Source: CAZXNF01 sp050741255 (GTDB taxonomy: Bacteria; Pseudomonadota; Gammaproteobacteria; Burkholderiales; SG8-41). From it: a DNA stretch of 16,863 bases. The notes under the pieces were generated by a model. That model ran no database searches and was not told where the DNA came from. It saw only the letters and a program-made list of their open reading frames with translations. Location of the stretch: positions 1 through 16,863 of the forward strand of contig JBOIEQ010000093.1 of NCBI GenBank assembly GCA_050741255.1, given 5' to 3'. The position numbers and the translations under genes were made by a program. Within the stretch, counting starts at the first letter, position 1, and each line of letters starts with the position of its first letter. Positions 6,326 through 13,877 of this stretch are shown here, in pieces.

Positions 6326-7141
6326 TTACTTCTGGCAACGCGGACAGTAAAACGTCGACCGCTGCCCCAGCACCAGGCTCCGGATCGGCCCCTTGCACGA
6401 CGCACACGGCTTGCCCTCGCGGTCGTACACATCGAAGCGCGTCTGGAACCAGCCGGCCTCTCCGCTGGAGTTGACGTAGTCGCGCAGGCTGGAGCCGCCG
6501 GCCGCGATCGCTTCCGTCAGCGTCTCCCGGATTTTCTCCGCCAGTACCGCATAGCGTTCGCGCCCGATCTTCCGCGCCGGCAGCTTCGGGTTGATGCGTG
6601 CGCGGTAGAGCGCCTCGCTGGCGTAGATGTTGCCGACGCCCGCGATCAGGTGACTGTCCATCAGCGCGGTCTTGATCGCGCCACTGCGGCTGCGAGTCTG
6701 CTCGTACATCCAATCCGCATTGAACGCCGCCGTAAAAGGCTCGGGGCCGATGTCGCGCAGCAACCGGTGCTGCAAGGGGTCGCCCTTCTGCCACAGTACC
6801 AGCCCGAAGCGGCGCGGATCCTTGAAGCGCACGGCCTGCGCGTCGTCCAGCACGAGGTCGAAGTGGTCGTGCGTCTGCGGCGGCGTCGCGGCAGGCAGCA
6901 CCCACAGCCGGCCTGACATGCCGAGGTGCACGATCAGCGCGCCGTCGCCGGCGCGAAACAGCAGGTACTTCCCGCGTCGCTCGATCGCTTCGATGCGCCG
7001 CCCGGTCAGCGTGGTTTCGAGCGTGCGTGGAACCGGCCAGCGCAGCGCGCGGTTGCGCACGATCACCTTCGCCACGGTGTGGCCGGCGACCACGGGCTCA
7101 AGGCCACGGCGGGTGGTTTCGACCTCTGGGAGTTCGGGCAT
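6326..7141 (-). CDS. mutM: MutM (Fpg), formamidopyrimidine-DNA glycosylase
   Basis: MutM is a bifunctional glycosylase/AP lyase that removes 8-oxoguanine and formamidopyrimidines from DNA. The 271-residue product starts MPELPEVETTRRGL, giving the catalytic Pro1 and Glu2 after Met removal. Lys58 (Lys57 in mature numbering) lies in RRGKYL. GVGNIYASE carries the DNA-contacting Asn. The C-terminal zinc finger has Cys246, Cys249, Cys266 and Cys269 with the conserved QRSTFYC segment. All key residues are present and length is standard. No Shine-Dalgarno sequence precedes the ATG, and a large inverted repeat occupies its upstream region, so its promoter is unclear. It is convergent with the SseB-like gene and downstream of the Gld-like operon. 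Confidence 0.97.
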   Translation of the reverse strand: MPELPEVETTRRGLEPVVAGHTVAKVIVRNRALRWPVPRTLETTLTGRRIEAIERRGKYLLFRAGDGALIVHLGMSGRLWVLPAATPPQTHDHFDLVLDDAQAVRFKDPRRFGLVLWQKGDPLQHRLLRDIGPEPFTAAFNADWMYEQTRSRSGAIKTALMDSHLIAGVGNIYASEALYRARINPKLPARKIGRERYAVLAEKIRETLTEAIAAGGSSLRDYVNSSGEAGWFQTRFDVYDREGKPCASCKGPIRSLVLGQRSTFYCPRCQK

Positions 7142-7160
7142 GCGTCAGAAGAACGATTGA

Positions 7161-7246
7161 ACCACAGAGGCACGGAGGCACAGAGAACGACTGATGAAAA
7201 AAACCTCGAAATTCGGGTTTCCTCCGTGTCTCTGTGCCTCTGTGGT
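7161..7246. repeat. Inverted repeat of CACAGAGG-type 8-bp units
   Basis: The left arm (7161-7186) and right arm (7221-7246) pair over 26 positions. ACCACAGAGGCAC against GTGCCTCTGTGGT is perfect for 13 bp; the rest has G-T wobbles and two mismatches. Each arm is itself three tandem 8-bp units (CACAGAGG, CACGGAGG, CACAGAGA in differing order). The loop contains a smaller imperfect palindrome around CGAAATTCG. The element fills the space between the end of the Gld-like operon and the start of mutM. It resembles a dispersed intergenic repeat and could act as a transcript terminator or stabiliser in the minus direction. Confidence 0.8.
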
Positions 7247-7260
7247 GAAAAAACTTTAAG

Positions 7261-8118
7261 TTATTTCGATGGTGTAGGGCCCTTGCCATCCGGCGCTGCC
7301 GGCGGTGCGAGCAGACGCGCGGCCATGGCCTTGCCGATGCGGTAGGTCAGCCGCTCGTCGCGCCGCGCAAGCACGAGATCGGGTTCGCGCTGTACGATGT
7401 CGAGTTCGATCGCGCGGCCGTCCTTCAGTGTGACCTTGATGACTTCCTTCATCCGTTTTTCCGGCGCGCCGCCCACCGCCAGCGCGGAGGCGAGCCGCCA
7501 CTCGTCCACCCAGCGCGCGTAATCGTCCTGCGACAGATCGCCGCGTCCCGGCGACATCATCCACTTGCCGTCGACGGATTCCACCCGGAAGCCGGGCAGG
7601 GCGATCGCGACAGGCGTTTCGCCGGCCGCAAACAATTGCTTGGAGGCAAGGGCAGGCGCTTCGTCCGGGATCGCGGCGGCGTAGCGAGGCGACAACAGAT
7701 AGATCCCGCCGCCGGAGAGCACGTATTGCGCGCCGACCACCGGGTTCATGGCGCCGAAGCTGAACGTCTGGCCGTCGAAGGTGAGGCGGGCGAAGGGCGG
7801 GTCGAGGTCGTAGCGCGCGAGCCCGGTCGCGGGGAGTTTCTCGCCCGTCTTGGCGCCGAGGAGGCCGGTCAGGCGCTGCACCATGGCCTCGTCGGCGCGC
7901 GCGGCGAACGGCGCGGTGAGGCGCCAGCCGTCGGCGCCGCGCGCGAGCTGCGCGATTTCGCGGCCCGCTTTCTCGACCTTGATCGACTTGATATCCGCCG
8001 CCTTCAGCGGCGTCAGCGCGAACTCGGTGTCCCGCTTGCCGGGCTTCAGCCAAACGACGGCGGCCATTGCCGCCACGCCCGCGGCGAGCGCGACGTTGAT
8101 CCAGGCCCGCCGCTGCAT
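7261..8118 (-). CDS. DUF4340 domain protein of the Gld-like ABC operon
   Basis: This is a 285-residue protein with one N-terminal membrane anchor (about residues 7-23, followed by KPGKRD), so most of it should lie outside the cytoplasm. The remainder matches the general look of DUF4340: repeated short beta-rich modules such as IKSIKVEKAGREIAQLAR and GWRLTAPFAARADEAMVQRL, a domain regularly found next to GldG-type proteins. The function is unknown. The start lies 7 bp after the stop of the GldG-like gene, and it is the last gene of the four-gene minus-strand unit. Its co-occurrence suggests an accessory periplasmic part of the exporter; this is inference. Confidence 0.82.
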   Translation of the reverse strand: MQRRAWINVALAAGVAAMAAVVWLKPGKRDTEFALTPLKAADIKSIKVEKAGREIAQLARGADGWRLTAPFAARADEAMVQRLTGLLGAKTGEKLPATGLARYDLDPPFARLTFDGQTFSFGAMNPVVGAQYVLSGGGIYLLSPRYAAAIPDEAPALASKQLFAAGETPVAIALPGFRVESVDGKWMMSPGRGDLSQDDYARWVDEWRLASALAVGGAPEKRMKEVIKVTLKDGRAIELDIVQREPDLVLARRDERLTYRIGKAMAARLLAPPAAPDGKGPTPSK

Positions 8119-8125
8119 CGTGGGC

Positions 8126-9478
8126 TCAGCGCCGCCGGCGGCGCCACCAGATCACGACACCGGTCGCACCGAAGGCGAGCGGCAGCACGAGCAGGAAGCC
8201 GTAGGCGATGACGTGCAGCGCGACCGGGGAGAAATCGAGGCTCAAGTCGGTCGCCGGGCGCGGCTGGATGGTGATCAGGTTCTCGTCGCCCGCGAGCCAG
8301 TTGACGATGTTGACGCCGAGATCGAGGTTGCCGCCGTTGCCGAGGAAGGCATTCGACAGGAAGTCGCCGCCGCCCACCACGACGACCCGCTGCGTGCGGT
8401 CTTCGTGCTGGCGCTCGAAGGCGGTGGCGACGTTGACGGGGCCCGCCACGTCGCGGCCCTTGTCGAAGACCGGCTTGTCGCCCGGCTTGCCCATCTCGAT
8501 CCAGCCGCGGGGCGCGATATCCACCAGCGCGGCGGCGCGCCAGTCGCCGCCCTCCTGGCTGCCGATCGCGCGGGCCTGCGGAAACACGGTCTGCAGGGTG
8601 AAGCCTTCGGTGATGGCGTGGCGTGGATAGCGCGCGGCGATGCCGGTGCCGGCGGGCGCCTTGAGGCTCTCGGTGGCCGGGTCGTGGACGGTGCCCGGGC
8701 CGAGCACGAGGCCGAGTTGCTCCGCCACCGGCTGCAGCCCGCGCAGCGGGCCCTGTTCGACGAACCACAGCAGGTTGCCGCCGCCCTTCAGCCAGGCGCG
8801 GACCTTATTGACCTCGCCCGGCAGCAGTTCCACCTGCGGACTCGCGATCACCAGCATGGCGGCGTTGGCGGGCACGTCGGGCGCGAGCGAGAGGTTCAGC
8901 GTGCCGAGCTTGAAGCCCTTCGCCGTCAACTGGCGGCCGAACTCGCCAAGGTCGTGATTGGCGCCACCGGAGAGGGACCGCTCGCCGTGGCCGTCGAGCA
9001 CCATGACCAGCCGCTCCTGCGCGCGTTTCAGGCGCATGAGGGCGTTGCCGAAACTCGATTCCGCGAGGTCGGTCAGGTGTTGGGTGCGTCCCTGGTACTC
9101 CACCACCATCTCGCCGTTGACGCGGATGCCGGCCGCCTGCGCGAGGCGCGGTTCGACGCGCGGGTCGACGAAGGCGAGCGTCAGGTCCGGCTTCACGCGC
9201 TGGTAGCGGGCGAAGAACTGCTCCATCGCTCGCTTCAGGTCCGCCGCCTGCACGTCCTGCAGGTCGAGGTACGAGGTGACGCGCACCGGGCCATCGATCT
9301 GTTTCAGTAAATCGGCCGAGGCGGGGGACAGCGTGTTGCGCGCGTTGGCGGTCCAGTCCCAGGTCGTGCGGTACTCCCGCGCGAGCCACGCCGCCAGACC
9401 CACCGCGGCGATCAGCAGCACGACGAACAGGCTGTTGTGCACCAGCAGGCGCGTACGCTGTTTGCGGTTGGCTTCCAT
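8126..9478 (-). CDS. GldG-like ABC transporter auxiliary protein
   Basis: This 450-residue protein has a membrane helix near each end (about 15-33 and 420-443, the latter followed by WWRRRRR). A large extracytoplasmic domain lies between, the layout of the GldG/ABC-type auxiliary family (intrinsic membrane protein domain plus uncharacterised transport domain). VLDGHGERS (160-168) corresponds to the conserved GHGE motif, and AAMLVIASPQVELLPGEV is the typical (I/V)xxPxxxLxxxE segment. VVVVGGGDFLSNAFLGNGGN near the C-terminus matches the family's conserved G-D-xxFxxN region. Such proteins pair with a GldF permease and a GldA ATPase, both encoded immediately upstream with a 6-bp gap. The transported substrate is not known. 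Confidence 0.88.
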   Translation of the reverse strand: MEANRKQRTRLLVHNSLFVVLLIAAVGLAAWLAREYRTTWDWTANARNTLSPASADLLKQIDGPVRVTSYLDLQDVQAADLKRAMEQFFARYQRVKPDLTLAFVDPRVEPRLAQAAGIRVNGEMVVEYQGRTQHLTDLAESSFGNALMRLKRAQERLVMVLDGHGERSLSGGANHDLGEFGRQLTAKGFKLGTLNLSLAPDVPANAAMLVIASPQVELLPGEVNKVRAWLKGGGNLLWFVEQGPLRGLQPVAEQLGLVLGPGTVHDPATESLKAPAGTGIAARYPRHAITEGFTLQTVFPQARAIGSQEGGDWRAAALVDIAPRGWIEMGKPGDKPVFDKGRDVAGPVNVATAFERQHEDRTQRVVVVGGGDFLSNAFLGNGGNLDLGVNIVNWLAGDENLITIQPRPATDLSLDFSPVALHVIAYGFLLVLPLAFGATGVVIWWRRRRR

Positions 9479-9484
9479 AGTCGC

Positions 9485-10264
9485 CTACCCGCGCAGCCGC
9501 GCGGCGTCGAGCCGCCGCACGGTGAGGGTGAGAAAGAAGGCCGTCAGCAGCAGGGGGGCGGCGACACTGAAGCTGTCAATGGTACCGGCGAGGAAGCTTT
9601 CCAGCGCGCGCAACGGCGAGAGCGCCTGTGCGAGCGGCACCAGACCCTTAGCCGCCGGCCATTGCGCGCCGCGCAGCACTTCCGCCAACGTCTCGCCGAT
9701 CACCGCGAGCCCCAGCAGCGCGCAGAACGCGGTGATGCCAGCCACGATCGGGTGCACGGTGAGGCTCGACAGGTAGAGGCTCACGGCGGAGAGCGACGCC
9801 GCCATCAGCACGAGCCCGATGAAGGCGGCAGCGATGCGGCCAAGGTCGACCGTGCCGCCGGCGAGCAGCGACAACGGCATCAGCGTGGTGATGGCGACCA
9901 GTAGCAGCAGGAACAGCCACAGGCCCATGAACTTGCCGAGCACGATCTCGGTCATCGACAGCGGCGAGGAGACGAGGAAGGTCATCGTCTGGTTGCGCTT
10001 TTCCTCCGCGATCAGCCGCATGCCGAGCAGCGGCACCAGCACGAAGAACAGCATCGAGTACACGTTGAAGACCAGCAGCCCGACCATCTCGGTGGCGCCG
10101 CGGAAGCCCGGAATGCGCATCGCCTGCGCCTGGAACTGCACGTAGGTGTCGACCTGCTTGAGGAACAGGTAGCCGAGCAGGAACTGCACCACCGCGAGGA
10201 TGATCCACGCGAGCGGCGACGCGAACAGCGTCTTCAGTTCCTTGCGGGCGACGCTCAGGATCAC
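9485..10264 (-). CDS. GldF-like ABC-2 family permease
   Basis: This 259-residue integral membrane protein has six likely transmembrane helices (about 15-36, 60-83, 113-134, 141-166, 171-190, 232-250). EEKRNQTMTFLVSSPLSMTE (87-106), followed by IVLGKF, is the conserved cytoplasmic coupling segment of ABC-2 exporters. I place the start at the GTG at 10264, which shares GTGA with the stop of the ATPase gene and follows an AGGGA sequence. The longer frame upstream of that codon is merely the ATPase gene read out of frame. It would form the transport channel with the GldA-like ATPase and the GldG-like protein. The substrate is unknown. Confidence 0.9.
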   Translation of the reverse strand: MILSVARKELKTLFASPLAWIILAVVQFLLGYLFLKQVDTYVQFQAQAMRIPGFRGATEMVGLLVFNVYSMLFFVLVPLLGMRLIAEEKRNQTMTFLVSSPLSMTEIVLGKFMGLWLFLLLLVAITTLMPLSLLAGGTVDLGRIAAAFIGLVLMAASLSAVSLYLSSLTVHPIVAGITAFCALLGLAVIGETLAEVLRGAQWPAAKGLVPLAQALSPLRALESFLAGTIDSFSVAAPLLLTAFFLTLTVRRLDAARLRG

Positions 10265-11202
10265 GGCTGTTCCCTGCGCGTCAGGTCCGAGAACACCTCT
10301 TCCAGCGAAGTCGCCGACGGCATCAACTCGAACAGGCCCCAGTTGCGCTCGACCGCGACGCGGGCGAGCGCCTCCGCGTCGAAGTTGCCGGCAAGGCCGA
10401 GTCGGAAGCGGTTGCCGCCGCCCGCCGCTTCGGCGGAAGCGATACCCTGCACGCGCTGCAGTTCTTCCAGCGCCGGCGGGCGTTTGAGGCCGAGCGTGAC
10501 CACGCGATCCGACTTGAAGGCCTTCAGCGCGCCGATGGTGTCGCTGAATACGGTTTTGCCGCGATGCAGGATCTGCACGCGGTCGCAGACCGTTTCGACC
10601 TCGGGCAGGATGTGCGTGGACAGGATCACGCTGTGGTTCTGCCCAAGTTCCCGGATCAGTTGCCGGATGTCGCGGATCTGGTTCGGATCGAGTCCGATGG
10701 TGGGCTCGTCGAGGATCACCACGTCCGGCGCATGCACGATCGCCTGCGCGATGCCCACGCGCTGCTGGTAACCCTTGGAGAGCGTGCCGATCAATTGCCG
10801 CGCGACGTCTTTCAGGCCGCACCGCACGAGGGCGCTGTCCACCGACACGCGGCGTTTCGCCTTGGGCACGCGACGCAGCCGCGCGGCGAGGTCCAGGTAC
10901 TCGCGCACGTTCAGTTCCCGGTAGAGCGGCGGCGTTTCCGGCAGGTAGCCCAGATGCGCCTTCGCCGCCGTGGGGTGCTCGAGCAGGTCGACGCCGCAGA
11001 TCTCGACCGTCCCGGAGGTCGGCGCGAGGTTGCCGGTCAGCATTTGCATGGAGGTGCTCTTGCCCGCGCCGTTCGGACCCAGGAAGCCAAGAATTTCGCC
11101 GCGCTTCAAGTGCAGGTCGAGACTGCCGACGGCACTGAAGCTGCCGTAATGGCGGCCGAGTCCCCGTGCGGATACGGTGAGGTCGGCGGCGGTTGTGGTC
11201 AT
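10261..11202 (-). CDS. GldA-like ABC transporter ATPase
   Basis: This 313-residue ATPase has Walker A GPNGAGKST (42-50), signature LSKGYQQR (141-148), Walker B VVILDEP (161-167) and H-loop His197. The Q-loop position is Glu in GYLPETPPLY (85-94), and the signature is LSKGY rather than LSGGQ. Both are usual for the GldA/NatA-like exporter subgroup. About 80 residues follow the ATPase core, as in GldA. The ATG at 11202 starts MTTTAADLTV; a TTG at 11289 would add 29 unconserved residues and is less likely. This is the first gene of the four-gene operon, and its TGA overlaps the permease GTG. GldA was named for Bacteroidetes gliding, but the family occurs widely without gliding. Confidence 0.92.
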   Translation of the reverse strand: MTTTAADLTVSARGLGRHYGSFSAVGSLDLHLKRGEILGFLGPNGAGKSTSMQMLTGNLAPTSGTVEICGVDLLEHPTAAKAHLGYLPETPPLYRELNVREYLDLAARLRRVPKAKRRVSVDSALVRCGLKDVARQLIGTLSKGYQQRVGIAQAIVHAPDVVILDEPTIGLDPNQIRDIRQLIRELGQNHSVILSTHILPEVETVCDRVQILHRGKTVFSDTIGALKAFKSDRVVTLGLKRPPALEELQRVQGIASAEAAGGGNRFRLGLAGNFDAEALARVAVERNWGLFELMPSATSLEEVFSDLTRREQP

Positions 11203-11419
11203 CGAGGCGTGTGCGGGGGAACTGTCGAGGCGGGGGAAAGCGACGTACGGTGAAGGGCGCTCAAATGCGTAACTTGTGAGGGCGGTCAAATATACCTAAA
11301 CTCGCGCAGCATATGAAGAACTTCCCGCGCGATCTTCGTTGTGGTTCGCTGGGTTGCCGCTCGAACTTCCCGCCGTCGGAGGTGTCGCACTCTTCGTCGG
11401 GCTGAACGGGCAAGCGGTG
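11203..11419. other. Divergent intergenic region between the Gld-like operon and the TPR gene
   Basis: This is a 217-bp gap with an AT-richer island at about 11262-11310 that includes GGTCAAATATACCTAAACT. On the minus strand it reads TTGACC (a fair -35) without a good -10 at normal spacing. On the plus strand TATACC or TAAACT could be a -10 without a good -35. Promoters for both directions probably lie here, but none can be fixed by eye. The final part may encode nothing, or an extended TPR N-terminus, since that frame is open from 11339. Confidence 0.4.
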
Positions 11420-13315
11420 ATGACCATCGTCTCCGCACGGCCGCTTCCCGGGCTGCCCGCTTCCCGCTGTTTCCTTTTCGCATTTCTGGGGTCACCTCCC
11501 TTGCTTACTATTGACGCGCGTTTCCTTGCACGCCTGGCACTGACCGCCGCCGTCGCGGCTTCGACCGTCGGCACCCCGCAGGCGCAGGCCGCGCAGGTTA
11601 CCGATGACGTGACCGAGCGGCTCGCGCAGCAGGCCCCGCCGGCAACCATACCCACCGAACCGCGCGCCCCGCGCGTGATCGTGCGCCCGCAGGGGCAACC
11701 GGCAGCCAAGACGCGGACCCTGCCGCAGACCGACCTGACCCAGCAGCTGCTGTTCAAGCTGCTGGTGGGCGAGATCGCGCAGCAGCGCGGCCAGACCGCG
11801 GTCGCCGTGCAGGCTTATCTCGATGTCGCGCGCGAAACGAAGGATCCGCGCATCGCGCAGCGCGCCACCGAGATCGCCTGGAACGCGCGCATGTCCGCGG
11901 CGGCGCTCGAAGCGGCGAGCATCTGGCTGCAGGCCGAACCGGAGTCTCCGCAGGCGCGGCAGGTGCTGGCGGCCCTGCTGGTGAACCAGCCCAAGATTGC
12001 CGAGGCCCAGCCGCATCTCGAAAAATGGCTCGCCGCCGATCCGGCTGCCGCCGGCCAGACTTTTCTGCAGATCGGCGCGCTCGCCGTGCGCAACCAGGAC
12101 CGCGCGGCCGCGCTGCAACTGGTGCAGAGTCTCGCGCGTCCTTACCCGCAACTGCCGGAAGCGCATTTCGCGGTGGCGCAGGTTGCCGCCGCAGCCAACG
12201 ACGATGCCCTCGCGCTGACGGAATCGCGCGAGGCGCTGCGGCTGAAGCCCGACTGGGAGCAGGCCGCGCTGCTCCACGCGCAGGTGCTGCAGAAGAAATC
12301 CGGCGCCGAGGCGACGGCCTTCCTCAAGGGCTTCCTGGCCAAGAACCCGCGGGCCATGGACGCGCGGCTGGTCTACGCGCGGCAACTGGTCGGCGAGAAG
12401 CAGTATGAAGACGCGCGCAAGGAATTCCAGTCGCTGCTCGCCGAATTCCCGACCAATGCCGACGTGGCGATGGCGGTCGCACTGCTGTCGCTGCAACTGC
12501 AGGATTTCGACGCCGCGGAGTCGCAACTGAAACAGGCGCTCGACAACAACTACAAGGATCCCGACGCGGTCCGCTTCTATCTCGGCCAGATCTCGGAAGA
12601 CCGCAAGCGCTACGACGACGCGTTGAAGTGGTACACCCTGGTCAGCGCCGGCGAGCAGTTCATCCCCGCGCGCGCGCGCTACGCCGGCGTGCTGGTCAAA
12701 CAGGGCAAGGTCGCCGAGGCGCGCAAGTATCTGCAGGAAACCGGCGCCGCCTACCCGCAGAACCGCGTGCAGTTCGTGCAGATCGAGGCGCAACTGCTGC
12801 GCGACACGGGCGACTACCGCGGGGCCTACGACGTGCTGGCCGACGCGCTCGCCAAATCGCCGGCCTCGCTCGATCTCATGTACGACACCGCGATGGCCGC
12901 CGAGAAGGTCGACCGCCTCGACGTGATGGAAACCAACATCCGCAAGCTGATCCAGTTGAAGCCCGACCACGCGCATGCCTACAACGCGCTCGGCTACTCG
13001 CTTGCGGACCGCAACATCCGGCTCGACGAGGCGCGCACCCTGCTCGACCAGGCGCTGAAGCTGGCGCCGGACGATCCCTTCATCATCGACAGCATGGGCT
13101 GGGTACTGTTCCGGCAGGGCGACCTTGACGGCGCCCGCAAGCAGCTCGAGCGCGCGTACCAGTTGCGTCCCGACGGCGAAATCGCCGCGCATCTCGGCGA
13201 GGTGCTGTGGGTGCAGGGGCAGCAGGATGCGGCGCGCAAGTTGTGGGCGGACGCGCTGAAAAAAGAGCCCTCGCACGAGGGCCTGCAAAGCACCATCAAG
13301 CGCCTTGCGCGCTGA
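11420..13315 (+). CDS. Exported tetratricopeptide repeat protein
   Basis: This is a large TPR protein, 631 residues from the ATG at 11420. A normal signal peptide (DARFLARLALTAAVAAS, then AQA-A cleavage) begins only after residue 28, so the true start may be the TTG at 11501, which would give 604 residues and a cleaner Sec signal. Most of the mature chain is helical TPR-like repeats. The clearest are near the C-terminus: HAYNALGYSLADRNIRLDEA, then LAPDDPFIIDSMGWVLFRQG and LRPDGEIAAHLGEVLWVQGQ. Such proteins are scaffolds, and this one should act in the periplasm or envelope. It precedes lolB with an 11-bp overlap, a common betaproteobacterial arrangement that suggests an envelope role. The exact function is unknown. 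Confidence 0.88.
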   Translation: MTIVSARPLPGLPASRCFLFAFLGSPPLLTIDARFLARLALTAAVAASTVGTPQAQAAQVTDDVTERLAQQAPPATIPTEPRAPRVIVRPQGQPAAKTRTLPQTDLTQQLLFKLLVGEIAQQRGQTAVAVQAYLDVARETKDPRIAQRATEIAWNARMSAAALEAASIWLQAEPESPQARQVLAALLVNQPKIAEAQPHLEKWLAADPAAAGQTFLQIGALAVRNQDRAAALQLVQSLARPYPQLPEAHFAVAQVAAAANDDALALTESREALRLKPDWEQAALLHAQVLQKKSGAEATAFLKGFLAKNPRAMDARLVYARQLVGEKQYEDARKEFQSLLAEFPTNADVAMAVALLSLQLQDFDAAESQLKQALDNNYKDPDAVRFYLGQISEDRKRYDDALKWYTLVSAGEQFIPARARYAGVLVKQGKVAEARKYLQETGAAYPQNRVQFVQIEAQLLRDTGDYRGAYDVLADALAKSPASLDLMYDTAMAAEKVDRLDVMETNIRKLIQLKPDHAHAYNALGYSLADRNIRLDEARTLLDQALKLAPDDPFIIDSMGWVLFRQGDLDGARKQLERAYQLRPDGEIAAHLGEVLWVQGQQDAARKLWADALKKEPSHEGLQSTIKRLAR

Positions 13316-13877
13316 CGCGCGCATCGCGCGTTATTGCACGGGCCTCGCGCTCTGCGCGCTGCTCGCCGCCTGTAGCACGTCTCCGTACGGATCCCCGGAC
13401 GCGTTCCCGTCATTCACCTTGCAGGGCCGCGTGCTGGTCAAGGGTGGCGGCACCGCGTTCTCGAGCGGCCTGCGCTGGCAGGCCGCACCCGCCGAGGACG
13501 AACTCTGGCTCAACGCACCGCTCGGGCAGACGCTGGGCCATCTGCGGCGCGATGCCGCGGGCGCCATGCTGACCACGGCCGACCAGACGGTCTACCGCGC
13601 CGGCAGCATCGACAGCCTGACCCGCCGCGCGTTCGGCTGGGAACTGCCGGTCGACGGACTGCGCTGGTGGGTGCTCGGCCGCGCGGCGCCCACGCCGGCG
13701 CCGACGCAAGCCGCCCGGGATGCCCAACAACGCCTGATCCTGCTGGTGCAGGACGGCTGGCGCGTGCAGTTCGAGTACGACGGCGACGCGACCCGCCCGC
13801 TGCGGCTGCAGGTGGCGAAAGCGGACGCGGAAATCCGGCTGGCGATCGACGTCCTCGACCTGGCGGGCGCGCCGTGA
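13305..13877 (+). CDS. lolB: LolB, outer-membrane lipoprotein receptor
   Basis: LolB accepts lipoproteins from the periplasmic carrier LolA and inserts them into the outer membrane. The 190-residue precursor has a lipobox LAAC with the lipidated Cys23. Residue +2 is Ser, not Asp, so it should itself go to the outer membrane. The body FTLQGRVLVKGGGTAFSSGL, then RRAFGWELPVDGLRWWVLGR, matches the LolB pattern. The only suitable start is the TTG at 13305, which overlaps the TPR stop by 11 bp and suggests coupled translation. The end overlaps ispE by GTGA. The lolB-ispE order is a standard proteobacterial arrangement. Confidence 0.92.
   Translation: MRADARIARYCTGLALCALLAACSTSPYGSPDAFPSFTLQGRVLVKGGGTAFSSGLRWQAAPAEDELWLNAPLGQTLGHLRRDAAGAMLTTADQTVYRAGSIDSLTRRAFGWELPVDGLRWWVLGRAAPTPAPTQAARDAQQRLILLVQDGWRVQFEYDGDATRPLRLQVAKADAEIRLAIDVLDLAGAP

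Noticed and set aside
7850..9310. A 486-codon plus-strand open frame across the Gld-like operon
   Set aside because: It is antisense to two recognisable genes, and its composition is typical of complementary-strand shadows.
10265..10822. An N-terminal extension of the permease (about 186 codons)
   Set aside because: The extension is the ATPase gene read in another frame. The GTG at 10264 in a GTGA overlap with a ribosome-binding sequence starts the real permease.
11492..13324. A 610-codon minus-strand open frame opposite the TPR gene
   Set aside because: It is a shadow of the TPR coding sequence, with no domain and biased Arg/Gln/Leu/Gly composition.
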